The notes under the pieces were generated by a model. That model searched no databases. It saw nothing but the letters and a program-made list of their open reading frames with translations, and was not told the origin of the DNA. Shown here in pieces: positions 16,114 through 23,861 of a stretch of DNA of 64,000 nucleotides. The stretch is from positions 1,612,001 to 1,676,000 of the forward strand of contig NZ_BAAAWO010000001.1 of the NCBI RefSeq assembly GCF_039535115.1, read 5' to 3'. Positions within the stretch are counted from its first letter, which is position 1; each line of letters starts with the position of its first letter. The DNA is from Paeniglutamicibacter sulfureus (GTDB lineage Bacteria; Actinomycetota; Actinomycetes; Actinomycetales; Micrococcaceae). The position numbers and the translations under genes are program-made.

Positions 16114-16196
16114 CCGGCGGCGCGTCACATTCCGGACGCCGTTCGTAGTGAATCTTCATGCGTTGGAGGCGGGGGCACCGATGAGAGTATTGAGGC

Positions 16197-17189
16197 ATGC
16201 CCAATTCCCCTTCGACCCCGCTGCCGGCATGCGACGCACAGGCTTCATGGAAGCCGAACGGCCCGTATTCCCTGCGCCAGTCCCTGGGCATCCTGCAGCG
16301 CGGAGCCCGCGACCCCGCCACCCGGGTCTCGGAAAACGGCGCTTGGTTGTGCTTCCACACCCCGGTCGGTCCCGTTACCCTATTGGCCACCCGCACCGCC
16401 GGCATCGACGCCGAAGTCCTGCTCCGCGCCTGGGGACCGGGTGCCGCGCACGCGGTGGAGCGCGGACTGCATCTGTTGGGCGCGTACGACGACTGGAGTG
16501 CCTTCGACGCCGGGGAAACCCGGAACCTGCTGCACCCGATCGTGCTCCGGAGCCGAAAGTCGAATCCGGGGCTGCGGTTCCCGTCCACCGGGCGTATCTT
16601 CGATGCCCTGTTTCCGGCGATTCTCGAGCAAAAGGTCACGGTGATCGAGGCAAACTACGCCTGGCGCCACCTTTGCCTGGCCGTCGGCGACCTGCCGCCG
16701 GGTCCCGCGCCGGCGGGAATGCGCCTGCCGCCGACGCCGACTGCAGTCCGTTCGCTGCAGCCGTGGCAATGGCACCAGGCGCGCGTGGATTCGAAGCGCT
16801 CCGCGACAGCACGCCGGGCGGCGGCCGCGGCCAATGCCCTGGAGCGCTGGGCGTTGATGGATCTGGGTGCCAGGCGGGAGAACGCCATGGGCTCCGGGAC
16901 CCTGCACGCCGCCCTTGAATCAATACCCGGAGTGGGTCCGTGGAGCATTGCCGAGGTACTGCAGCGCACCCATGGAGCTGCCGACCATGTTTCGGTGGGT
17001 GATTTCCACCTGGCTGCCTTCGTCGGGCAGGTACTCACCGGTCGCCGGGTCGACGATGCCGGGATGCTCGAATTGCTGGCGCCCTTCACCGGGCATCGCC
17101 AGCGCGTGGTGCGCCTGATCGGGCTTTCCGGGCAACGCAAGCAGGCGTTTGGCCCGCGCCTGGCGCCGATGGACCACCGGCGCCGCTAG
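16197..17189 (+). CDS. DNA-3-methyladenine glycosylase 2 family protein (AlkA-like)
   Basis: 330 residues. The C-terminal half has the helix-hairpin-helix-GPD signature: ESIPGVGPWSIAEVL near residue 242 and, 18 residues later, VGDFHLA with the catalytic aspartate. It should excise alkylated purines from DNA in base excision repair. The N-terminal 120 residues fit the AlkA beta-sheet domain. No Ada domain is fused. The start follows GAGTAT by six bases, a weaker version of the leaderless pattern seen elsewhere. It is divergent from cbs. Confidence 0.88.
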   Translation: MPNSPSTPLPACDAQASWKPNGPYSLRQSLGILQRGARDPATRVSENGAWLCFHTPVGPVTLLATRTAGIDAEVLLRAWGPGAAHAVERGLHLLGAYDDWSAFDAGETRNLLHPIVLRSRKSNPGLRFPSTGRIFDALFPAILEQKVTVIEANYAWRHLCLAVGDLPPGPAPAGMRLPPTPTAVRSLQPWQWHQARVDSKRSATARRAAAAANALERWALMDLGARRENAMGSGTLHAALESIPGVGPWSIAEVLQRTHGAADHVSVGDFHLAAFVGQVLTGRRVDDAGMLELLAPFTGHRQRVVRLIGLSGQRKQAFGPRLAPMDHRRR

Positions 17190-17203
17190 GGCGCGGCGGA
17201 AGC

Positions 17204-17575
17204 CTACTGGGCCTGCGCCTCTTGCTCGGCGATCTGCGCGTGGACATGCTGCATGTCGATGCCTTTCACGGCCACGATGAGGTCGTCCAGCTGAGAGGCG
17301 TTCATCGCGCCGGGCTGCGAGAAGACCAGGACTTTGTCGCGGAACGCCATCAACGTGGGGATCGAGGTGATGTTCGCAGCGCGTGCCAGCCCCTGTTCGG
17401 CCTCGGTGTCCACCTTGGCGAACTTAACGTCGGGGTACTTCTCGGATATCTCGTCATAGACCGGGGCAAACTGGCGGCACGGTCCACACCACTCCGCCCA
17501 GAAATCTACGAAGACAATGTCATTCTCATCCAGCGTCGTCGTGAACTCAGACTCGGTGATATTGATAGTAGCCAT
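17204..17575 (-). CDS. Thioredoxin
   Basis: 123 residues. Active site WCGPC at about residues 29-33, cis-proline in TSIPTLM, and the usual FVDFWAEWC strand. It reduces protein disulfides in the cytoplasm. About fifteen residues longer than E. coli thioredoxin because of a C-terminal Gln/Ala-rich tail. The ATG at 17575 is preceded by TACCGT with a six-base gap, so probably leaderless. It is convergent with the glycosylase gene and 14 bases from its stop codon; not next to a thioredoxin reductase gene. Confidence 0.96.
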   Translation of the reverse strand: MATINITESEFTTTLDENDIVFVDFWAEWCGPCRQFAPVYDEISEKYPDVKFAKVDTEAEQGLARAANITSIPTLMAFRDKVLVFSQPGAMNASQLDDLIVAVKGIDMQHVHAQIAEQEAQAQ

Positions 17576-17581
17576 ATACCA

Positions 17582-17587
17582 ACGGTA
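17582..17587 (-). promoter_or_regulatory. -10 box, leaderless start of thioredoxin gene
   Basis: TACCGT on the minus strand, six bases before the ATG at 17575. Confidence 0.45.
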
Positions 17588-17914
17588 CCGCGAGATGCCG
17601 AAGTCGCCGCAGTCGGCACCCCGTTTTTGGCTTTCCCTTGCTGTTTTCACGCCTCCGGATCCAGGTTATCCACAAGTTTGTCGGCCGGCGCCCGGCCGTG
17701 CGCACGCGGCCGTATGCTCGAGGAAATGCCACGGCCAACCCAGGAGGCAGCCATCCACCAAAGCATCGGGCGAAAGGCGGGCAGCTGTACTCCCGCCCGG
17801 TTCGCCGGCCAGTCCCGGTGTCCCGATCGGCGCACCGGGTTTCACGGATAACAGGAAGGATGCATCCTGACCCGGACCGCGTAGACGCGTTGCGGGTCGA
17901 CTGCCAACACGGAC
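17588..17914. other. Gene-free stretch with one consensus DnaA box
   Basis: I see no credible gene in these 327 bases. TTATCCACA at 17666-17674 matches the consensus DnaA box exactly; it is the only exact copy I found in the window. No cluster of boxes and no AT-rich unwinding element accompanies it, so this is not an origin. Confidence 0.4.
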
Positions 17915-18328
17915 ATGACACGCTGCACCTTGTTGCTGATAACGACCGGGGAATCCGGGCGCAAGGCACTCTCCGAAGGAATGCTGCTGGCGGAGCGCTA
18001 CGTCGACGCACTGCCCATGGATTTGGCCATCGTTGAATCCACGCCCTTCGCAGTTGCACCCGCGCTGCGGATCCAGGAAAAGGTTTCCCTTCCCGTCCCC
18101 TTGGAAGACACCACCTCTGCGGCAACGGCCGTTGGACCGCTACAGGCCATCTGGAACGGCACGCGGTGGCTGACTCCCGGTTCGTGCCCTCCCAAGCCGC
18201 TGGAAGACCATGGAGCCACAGAATGGCAGTGGGCGCACTACCACGCGGTGCTGTCCGCCCCGAGGGATTCAATCATGTTGCTCTGGGACATCTACGTAGT
18301 CCCGATGAACGAAAAGATGGCCGCTTGA
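17915..18328 (+). CDS. Hypothetical protein, 137 residues
   Basis: An open frame with an amino acid make-up of a globular protein (Trp, Tyr and acidic residues, no Arg-rich bias) and fairly high GC at third positions. No family recognised. The sequence contains no membrane segment or signal peptide. The ATG lacks a clear Shine-Dalgarno and I see no -10 box at the leaderless distance, so expression is doubtful; it could be a real small gene or a remnant. Confidence 0.45.
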   Translation: MTRCTLLLITTGESGRKALSEGMLLAERYVDALPMDLAIVESTPFAVAPALRIQEKVSLPVPLEDTTSAATAVGPLQAIWNGTRWLTPGSCPPKPLEDHGATEWQWAHYHAVLSAPRDSIMLLWDIYVVPMNEKMAA

Positions 18329-18459
18329 AACTTGGGCGGCGGGAAATTTGCGTTGGATGTTGAGTGGGTCACGTCCAGTAAGGAATTCCCGCCGCCCGAC
18401 CTCTTGATACGCCTCGCCCAATAATGGTCCCACCTGCACCATCGGGGGTTCAGGGCACG

Positions 18460-18501
18460 AAAAAGCCCGTGTCCAAATCTCTTGGATTTGAACACGGGCT
18501 T
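18460..18501 (-). terminator. Terminator of tRNA-Tyr
   Basis: Ten-base stem AAGCCCGTGT/ACACGGGCTT, extended inside by CAAATC/GATTTG, followed on the minus strand by TTTTTCG. It lies 12 bases after the tRNA. Confidence 0.9.
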
Positions 18502-18512
18502 CATTCATTCGG

Positions 18513-18594
18513 TGGCAGATACTGGATTCGAACCAGTGAAGGCGTTGCCAGCTGATTTACAGTCAGCCCCCTTTGGCCGCTCGGGTAATCTGCC
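18513..18594 (-). tRNA. tRNA-Tyr (GTA)
   Basis: 82 bases, class II with a long variable arm. Acceptor GGCAGAT/ATCTGCC, anticodon stem GCTGA/TCAGC with loop CTGTAAA (anticodon GTA), T-arm ACTGG/CCAGT, discriminator A. Confidence 0.96.
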
Positions 18595-18621
18595 GAATTG
18601 TTCCCTTCGGAACGAGTAGAA

Positions 18622-18651
18622 ACTCTACATGACGTTTTCCCAAGAGTGCAA
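18622..18651 (-). promoter_or_regulatory. Promoter of tRNA-Tyr
   Basis: -35 TTGCAC (18646-18651), 18-base spacer, -10 TAGAGT (18622-18627). The same geometry and -10 hexamer as tRNA-Thr copy 2. Confidence 0.65.
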
Positions 18652-18752
18652 ATCGAGGGTTTCCCGGCGCGTCAGACCCCGGGTTTTCCGGGGTTTTGCG
18701 GTGCCCCGGTAGTCTTGTAGGCAAAGCACAATCACCACCCAAGGAGGCTCAC

Positions 18753-19241
18753 ATGGCGAGCGATTCAACTTTTGATGTTGTCAGCAAGGTCGACAGCCAG
18801 GAAGTGTCCAATGCACTGAACCAGGCGCAGAAGGAAATTGTCCAGCGCTACGACTTCAAGGGCATTGGAGCCGAGATCGACTTCAGCGGCGAGAAGATCC
18901 TGATGAAGGCCAACTCCGAGGAACGCGTCAAGGCGGTTCTCGACGTGTTCCAGTCCAAGCTGGTCAAGCGCAACATCTCGCTCAAGTCCCTGGAAGCGGG
19001 CGAACCCTTCCCCTCGGGCAAGGAATACCGCATCGAGGCCTCCATTGTGGAGGGCATTGCCCAGGACGTGGCGAAAAAGATCAACAAACTCATTCGTGAC
19101 GAGGCACCCAAGGGCGTGAAGTCCACCATCCAGGGTGACGAGCTTCGCGTGTCTTCCAAGTCCCGCGACGACCTGCAGGCCACCATGACTCTGCTGCGCG
19201 GCTTTGAGGAAGCAGACCTGCAGTTTGTGAACTTCCGCTAA
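18753..19241 (+). CDS. YajQ family nucleotide-binding protein
   Basis: 162 residues, the normal YajQ length, with the family start STFDVVSKVD, YDFKG and the C-terminal DLQFVNFR. YajQ proteins have two ferredoxin-like folds and bind cyclic di-GMP in Xanthomonas, while others bind RNA/tRNA or GTP; the ligand in this organism is unknown. A strong Shine-Dalgarno AAGGAGG sits at 18741-18747. It is a single-gene unit followed by a perfect terminator hairpin. Confidence 0.95.
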   Translation: MASDSTFDVVSKVDSQEVSNALNQAQKEIVQRYDFKGIGAEIDFSGEKILMKANSEERVKAVLDVFQSKLVKRNISLKSLEAGEPFPSGKEYRIEASIVEGIAQDVAKKINKLIRDEAPKGVKSTIQGDELRVSSKSRDDLQATMTLLRGFEEADLQFVNFR

Positions 19242-19281
19242 ACGGACTTCACGGCGGCGAGATTCGGCCGCAGACAAAGGG

Positions 19282-19320
19282 AGGCTGTCATCACTCGCCG
19301 GTGATGACAGCCTCTCTTTG
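19282..19320 (+). terminator. Terminator of the YajQ gene
   Basis: A perfect 13-base stem (AGGCTGTCATCAC and complement) with a six-base loop and trailing CTCTTTG. Confidence 0.9.
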
Positions 19321-19358
19321 CGTTGACGCCCGGCATGGGAAAGGAAGCGGGCGATCGC

Positions 19359-20231
19359 CTAGTAGCCCAGCGAGCGGCCAGCCATCCTTTCCAGCCGGGC
19401 AACGCGGTCGTCCATCGGCGGGTGGGTGGCGAAGAGCTTCTTGGCCCCGCCAAGGAACGGGTTGGCGATCATGAGGTGCGAGGTGTTGACCAGGCGCTGG
19501 TCATCGGCCGGCAGCGGGGCGCGCTGCACCCCGCTCTCGAGCTTGCGCAGTGCCGAGGCCAGCGCCAGGGGGTCGTTGGTCAGCTTGGCGCCGTCCTCGT
19601 CCGCGTCGTATTCGCGGGTTCGGCTGATGGCCATCTGGATGACGGTGGAGGCCAAGGGCGCCAGCAATGCCAGGGCGATCATGGCCAGGGGGTTGGCATT
19701 ACGGCGGTCGCCGCCGCCGAAGAAGAGCATCATTTGGGCCACGGACGTGATGACTCCGGCGACGGCCGCGGCCACCGAAGAGGTGAGGATGTCGCGGTTG
19801 TACACGTGCATGAGCTCGTGGCCCAGCACCCCGCGCAGCTCGCGTTCGTTCAGCAGCTGCAGGATGCCCTCGGTGCAGCACACCGCGGCATTTTCCGGGT
19901 TGCGCCCGGTGGCGAAGGCGTTTGGCGCTTGGGTCGGCGAAACATAGAGGCGCGGCATGGGCTGTTGGGCGGCAATGGAGAGCTCGCGCACGATCCGGTG
20001 CATCTCGGGCTGTTCTGCCTCGGTGACCGGGTAGGCCTGCATTGAGCGGATCGCCAGCTTGTCGCTGTTCCAGTATCCGTAGGCGGTGGTCGCCACGCCG
20101 ATAAGGGCGAAGATCCAGATAAAACTGCTGCTTCCGGTCCCCGAAGCCAGCAGGGCGCCAATGGCCAGCAGCAGCGCGAACATGCCGCCGAGCAACCCCG
20201 CCGTCTTCAGGCCGTTGTTGTGATTGTGCAC
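19359..20231 (-). CDS. htpX: Zinc metalloprotease HtpX
   Basis: 290 residues. M48 family membrane protease: two N-terminal hydrophobic segments (about 11-30 and 36-54), the zinc motif HELMH near residue 139, two further helices, and the third ligand in [10 protein letters not shown]. It degrades damaged membrane proteins under envelope stress. The start is GTG with Shine-Dalgarno AAGGAG; TAGACT at 20286-20291 is the likely -10 box, giving a leader of about 50 bases. Confidence 0.95.
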   Translation of the reverse strand: MHNHNNGLKTAGLLGGMFALLLAIGALLASGTGSSSFIWIFALIGVATTAYGYWNSDKLAIRSMQAYPVTEAEQPEMHRIVRELSIAAQQPMPRLYVSPTQAPNAFATGRNPENAAVCCTEGILQLLNERELRGVLGHELMHVYNRDILTSSVAAAVAGVITSVAQMMLFFGGGDRRNANPLAMIALALLAPLASTVIQMAISRTREYDADEDGAKLTNDPLALASALRKLESGVQRAPLPADDQRLVNTSHLMIANPFLGGAKKLFATHPPMDDRVARLERMAGRSLGY

Positions 20232-20337
20232 CGTGTTTCTCTCCTTGGGGTACGGTCCGGCCGCCGGGGGCCGGGTCTGGCATTCAGTCTAGTAAACGCA
20301 CCTGAGAGCGTGCTTTGTTCCCGCCGGGGATTCGGTC

Positions 20338-21618
20338 TCAGGGAGCTGGGTGCCGCGCGTCGTACCGCAGGAATCCCGGCTCCCAGCGCATCAATGCGGC
20401 TGCTGCAACGATGCAGGCGATGCCGCCGGCCAGCAGGGTCCACCCCTCGCCGATGCCCCCTGCCACCGAACCGGAGAGCATTTCCCCCAGCCGTGGCCCG
20501 CCGGCAACCACGACGATGAATACACCCTGCAGGCGCCCGCGCAGGTGATCGGGGGTGGCGGTCTGCAGGATGGTGGTGCGAAAGACCGAGGAAACGGCGT
20601 CGGCGACGCCGGCCAGCGCCATGCAGGCGGCCGCGGGCCAGAGCCAGGCTCCGGCCGAGCCGTCGGACGGGACCGGGCTGCGTGCGGCCAGGATGACGAC
20701 CATGCCGAAAAGCCCGATGCTCGCACCCCACGCGCAGACGCAGAGAAACACTGCCGCGCCCTGGCGGTGGATCCGTCCCACGGGCCCGGAAAACAGTCCC
20801 GCCAGGAACGCGCCCATGGCGGTTGCAGCCAGGAGAACGCCCATGGTCAGTTCACCGCCGCCAATGAGCACTGCGCCAATGGCGGGAAGCAGTGCCCGGG
20901 GTGCGGCCAGGACCATGGCCGCGATGTCGATCAGGAAGGTCATGCGCACATTGGGCTGGGTGCCCAGGAATCTGAAGCCCTCGATGACCGAACGCAGCCC
21001 TGCCCTGGCCGGCGTGCCCTCCGGGGGCAGTGCCGGCAGCTTGTAGACGGACCACACCGCGGCGCCATAGGTGAGCACGTCGATGGTGTAGGTCCAGCCG
21101 AAGCCAATCTGGGCCACCAGCAGCCCGCCGAGCAACGGGCCGATCATCTGGGCGATGCCGAAGGTGACCATGTTCAGCGAATTGGCCGCCGGCAGGAGCT
21201 TGAGCCCGACGATCGCCGGGATGATGGCTCCGCGGGTCGACTGGTTGATGCCCCCGGCACCGGAGTGGATGGCCACCAGCCCGTAGAGCACCCAGACGTT
21301 GTCCACGCCCAGCCAGGCCTGGGCTGCAATGGCAGCGGTGGTTGCCCACAGGACCATGGCGGAGGCCAACGCGACCTTGCGGCGATCGTGGGCGTCGGCG
21401 ACGGAGCCGCCATACAGGCCCGTCAGCACCAGCGGCACCAGCGCGAAGGCGCCCAGCAGGCCGACGTAGAGGCTGGAGCCCGTCAGCGCGTAGACCTCGA
21501 GGCTGACCGCCACGAGGGTGAGTTGTCCGCCGACCGCCGAAAGCGTGTTGCCGATCCACAACCGCTTGAAGGCCGGGCTTTGGCGCAAAGGTGTCAGGTC
21601 GGCAAGGAGTCGGGCCAC
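20338..21618 (-). CDS. MFS exporter, EntS-like
   Basis: 426 residues with about twelve helices and the loop motif YGGSVADAHDRRK (the MFS G-x-x-x-D-x-x-x-R-R/K element) near residues 69-81. It matches the EntS/DHA3 branch, which exports siderophores or drugs; the substrate cannot be assigned. The start is GTG with TAGACT six bases upstream, so probably leaderless. It is divergent from the Fur-family gene, which makes a link to metal or oxidative stress possible, but the Fur dyad lies closer to fur. Confidence 0.9.
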   Translation of the reverse strand: MARLLADLTPLRQSPAFKRLWIGNTLSAVGGQLTLVAVSLEVYALTGSSLYVGLLGAFALVPLVLTGLYGGSVADAHDRRKVALASAMVLWATTAAIAAQAWLGVDNVWVLYGLVAIHSGAGGINQSTRGAIIPAIVGLKLLPAANSLNMVTFGIAQMIGPLLGGLLVAQIGFGWTYTIDVLTYGAAVWSVYKLPALPPEGTPARAGLRSVIEGFRFLGTQPNVRMTFLIDIAAMVLAAPRALLPAIGAVLIGGGELTMGVLLAATAMGAFLAGLFSGPVGRIHRQGAAVFLCVCAWGASIGLFGMVVILAARSPVPSDGSAGAWLWPAAACMALAGVADAVSSVFRTTILQTATPDHLRGRLQGVFIVVVAGGPRLGEMLSGSVAGGIGEGWTLLAGGIACIVAAAALMRWEPGFLRYDARHPAP

Positions 21619-21624
21619 GGATTG

Positions 21625-21630
21625 AGTCTA
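21625..21630 (-). promoter_or_regulatory. -10 box, leaderless start of MFS exporter
   Basis: TAGACT on the minus strand, six bases before the GTG at 21618. Confidence 0.45.
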
Positions 21631-21675
21631 GCGACATGCTCGGCGACTCTAGCGACATGCTCGACGACACGGTCC

Positions 21676-21702
21676 TCTTATCTTGACATATTCAAAATAA
21701 GA
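21676..21702. promoter_or_regulatory. Fur/PerR-type dyad operator before fur-katA
   Basis: Eleven-base arms, TCTTATCTTGA and TCAAAATAAGA, around a five-base centre, matching at ten of eleven positions when one arm is reverse-complemented. A TTGACA -35-like element lies inside it. It sits directly before the fur start, as expected for autorepression and peroxide-inducible control of the catalase. Confidence 0.75.
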
Positions 21703-21718
21703 CGGTGGAATGGATCAC

Positions 21719-22138
21719 ATGGACTATTCGGCACAGATGCGCGAGCTGGGGCTGCGGGTTACCCGCGGACGCCTTGCCGTGCTCGATGCCGTGGAGAGCC
21801 ACCCACACTCCTCGGCGGAGAGAGTTGTCGCCGCGGTCCACCAGGCGTTGCCGGATGTTTCCATCCAGTCCGTCTACAACGTGCTTAATGATCTGACGGA
21901 ACAAGGCATATTGCGGCGGTTCACTCCGCCGCACTCAGCGGCCCTCTATGAGACCCGCGTCAATGACAACCACCATCACGCCATTTGCACCAGTTGCGGC
22001 CGGATCGAAGACGTGGAATGCGCGGTGGGCCACGCCCCCTGCCTGACCCCTTCGGACAGCCACGGCATGGAAATCCAGATTGCCGATGTCCTTTACCAGG
22101 GCATCTGTGAAGACTGCAGGAAAACCGGCGCGGCCTAG
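21719..22138 (+). CDS. Fur family regulator, probably peroxide-sensing (PerR/CatR/FurA type)
   Basis: 139 residues. Winged-helix DNA-binding domain (residues 1-80, with [14 protein letters not shown] and SVYNVLNDL), then the metal-binding part with [10 protein letters not shown] and a closing CEDC, giving two CxxC pairs for structural zinc. Its position directly before catalase and the dyad operator upstream indicate a peroxide-responsive repressor rather than a general iron regulator. GGTGGA at 21704-21709 suits the ATG at 21719; an ATG at 21710 is also possible. Confidence 0.9.
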   Translation: MDYSAQMRELGLRVTRGRLAVLDAVESHPHSSAERVVAAVHQALPDVSIQSVYNVLNDLTEQGILRRFTPPHSAALYETRVNDNHHHAICTSCGRIEDVECAVGHAPCLTPSDSHGMEIQIADVLYQGICEDCRKTGAA

Positions 22139-22196
22139 CCGCCCGCCGGGGAAGCCGGCAGAAGAGTTACCAACCCACATGAAGAAGGAGAATCTC

Positions 22197-23693
22197 TTGA
22201 GCGAGAACTTCACCACCACCCAGAGCGGCGCCCCCGTTGCCAGCGATGCCCATTCGCTGACCTCCGGCCCGGACGGCATTACCGCCCTCCACGACCGCTA
22301 CCTCGTCGAGAAGCTTGCCGCGTTCAACCGCGAGCGCGTGCCGGAGCGCAACCCGCACGCCAAGGGCGGCGGAGCCTTCGGTGAATTCACCGTCACCGAA
22401 GACGTCTCGAAGTACACCCGTGCAGCCGTCTTCCAGCCGGGCGCCAAGTCCGAGACGCTCTTGCGCTTCTCCTCGGTCGCCGGCGAACAGGGCTCCCCTG
22501 ACACCTGGCGCGACGTGCGCGGCTTCGCACTTCGCTTCTACACCACCGAGGGCAACTACGACGTCGTGGGCAACAACACCCCGGTGTTCTTCATCCGCGA
22601 CGGCCTCAAGTTCCCCGACTTCATCCACTCGCAGAAGCGCATGGGCGCCTCCGGGCTGCGCGATGCCGACATGCAGTGGGACTTCTGGACCCACTCCCCC
22701 GAGTCCGCACACCAGGTGACCTACCTGATGGGCGACCGCGGCCTGCCGACCTCCTGGCGCGAAATGAACGGCTACGGCTCGCACACCTACCAGTGGATCA
22801 ACGCCGAGGGCGAGCGCTTCTGGGTGCAGTACCACTTCCACTCCCGCCAGGGCGTGCACAACATGTCCAACGAAGAGGCCGAGAAGCTTGCAGGCTCCGA
22901 CGCCGACTTCTACCGGCGCGACCTGTTCGACAACATCGAGGCCGGCAACTTCCCGACCTGGGACGTCAAGGTCCAGATCATGCCGTACGAAGAGGGCAAG
23001 ACCTACCGCTTCAACCCGTTCGACATGACCAAGGTCTGGCCGCACGCGGACTACCCGCTGATCCCGGTTGGCCACTTCACGCTGAACCGCAACCCGCGCA
23101 ACTTCTTCGCCGAGATCGAGCAGGCAGCGTTCTCCCCGTCGAACCTGGTCCCGGGCATCGACATCAGCCCGGACAAGATGCTGATGGCCCGCGTGTTCTC
23201 CTACCCGGATGCACAGCGCAACCGCATCGGCACCAACTACAACCAGTTGCCGGTCAACCAGCCGCACGCTGCCACGGTCAACAACTACATGCATGAGGGC
23301 TCCATGCAGTACCACTTCAACGACGCAGACGCCCGCGTCTACACCCCGAACTCCTTCGGCGGCCCGGCTGCACAGCCCGAGCGCGCCGGCGAGGGCGGCT
23401 GGGAAACCGACGGCGAAATGGTCCGCTCCGCGCAGACCCTGCGCTCGGAGGACGACGACTTCGGCCAGGCAGGCACCCTGTACCGCGAGGTCTACGATGC
23501 AGCTGCCAAGGAGCGCTTCCACGCGACCCTGCTGGGCCAGTGCCAGGGCATCACCATCGAGTCCATCCGCGAAGGCTTCTTCCAGTACTGGACCAACGTC
23601 GATGCGAACCTCGGTTTGATCCTGCGCAACGCCTACGCTGCAGGCGTTGCCGGCTCCACCGACGGCGCCGCGGAAATGGCCGGCAAGGCCTAA
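22197..23693 (+). CDS. katA: Monofunctional heme catalase
   Basis: 498 residues, small-subunit clade length. Catalytic histidine in [11 protein letters not shown], distal asparagine in [12 protein letters not shown], and the proximal heme tyrosine in [14 protein letters not shown]. It disproportionates hydrogen peroxide in the cytoplasm. The TTG at 22197 is chosen because AAGGAG at 22185-22190 is correctly spaced; the in-frame ATG at 22179 would put that ribosome site inside the coding sequence. It lies 58 bases after the Fur-family gene, so probably one transcript under the dyad at 21676. Confidence 0.96.
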   Translation: MSENFTTTQSGAPVASDAHSLTSGPDGITALHDRYLVEKLAAFNRERVPERNPHAKGGGAFGEFTVTEDVSKYTRAAVFQPGAKSETLLRFSSVAGEQGSPDTWRDVRGFALRFYTTEGNYDVVGNNTPVFFIRDGLKFPDFIHSQKRMGASGLRDADMQWDFWTHSPESAHQVTYLMGDRGLPTSWREMNGYGSHTYQWINAEGERFWVQYHFHSRQGVHNMSNEEAEKLAGSDADFYRRDLFDNIEAGNFPTWDVKVQIMPYEEGKTYRFNPFDMTKVWPHADYPLIPVGHFTLNRNPRNFFAEIEQAAFSPSNLVPGIDISPDKMLMARVFSYPDAQRNRIGTNYNQLPVNQPHAATVNNYMHEGSMQYHFNDADARVYTPNSFGGPAAQPERAGEGGWETDGEMVRSAQTLRSEDDDFGQAGTLYREVYDAAAKERFHATLLGQCQGITIESIREGFFQYWTNVDANLGLILRNAYAAGVAGSTDGAAEMAGKA

Positions 23694-23715
23694 CCTGCCA
23701 CCGTTGGCATCTCAA

Positions 23716-23768
23716 CGACGACAAAGCGGCCCGTCCTCCTTCGGGAGGGCGGGCCGCTTTGTCGTCGA
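23716..23768. terminator. Terminator of fur-katA
   Basis: A very long, nearly perfect hairpin with a TTCG tetraloop; the stem includes AAAGCGGCCCG/CGGGCCGCTTT. Confidence 0.9.
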
Positions 23769-23795
23769 TCCGGGACCGAAAGTTAAGAAGAACGA

Positions 23796-23833
23796 GGACC
23801 CGCCTTTTCCGCTACTTCGAAAAATACGGGTCC
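23796..23833 (-). terminator. Possible terminator of the ferredoxin reductase gene
   Basis: GGACCCG/CGGGTCC stem with a 24-base loop, 28 bases after the stop codon, followed on the minus strand by TCGTTCTTCTT. Confidence 0.5.
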
Positions 23834-23861
23834 CTGCCCAGGTACAGCTTAGCCCGGCGAA

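Noticed and set aside
17666..17674. Replication origin near the DnaA box
   Set aside because: Only one box, no AT-rich element and no dnaA, dnaN, gyrB or rpmH genes nearby.
18269..18508. Minus-strand frame of 79 codons next to tRNA-Tyr
   Set aside because: It spans the tRNA terminator hairpin and the hypothetical gene on the other strand; composition is not protein-like.
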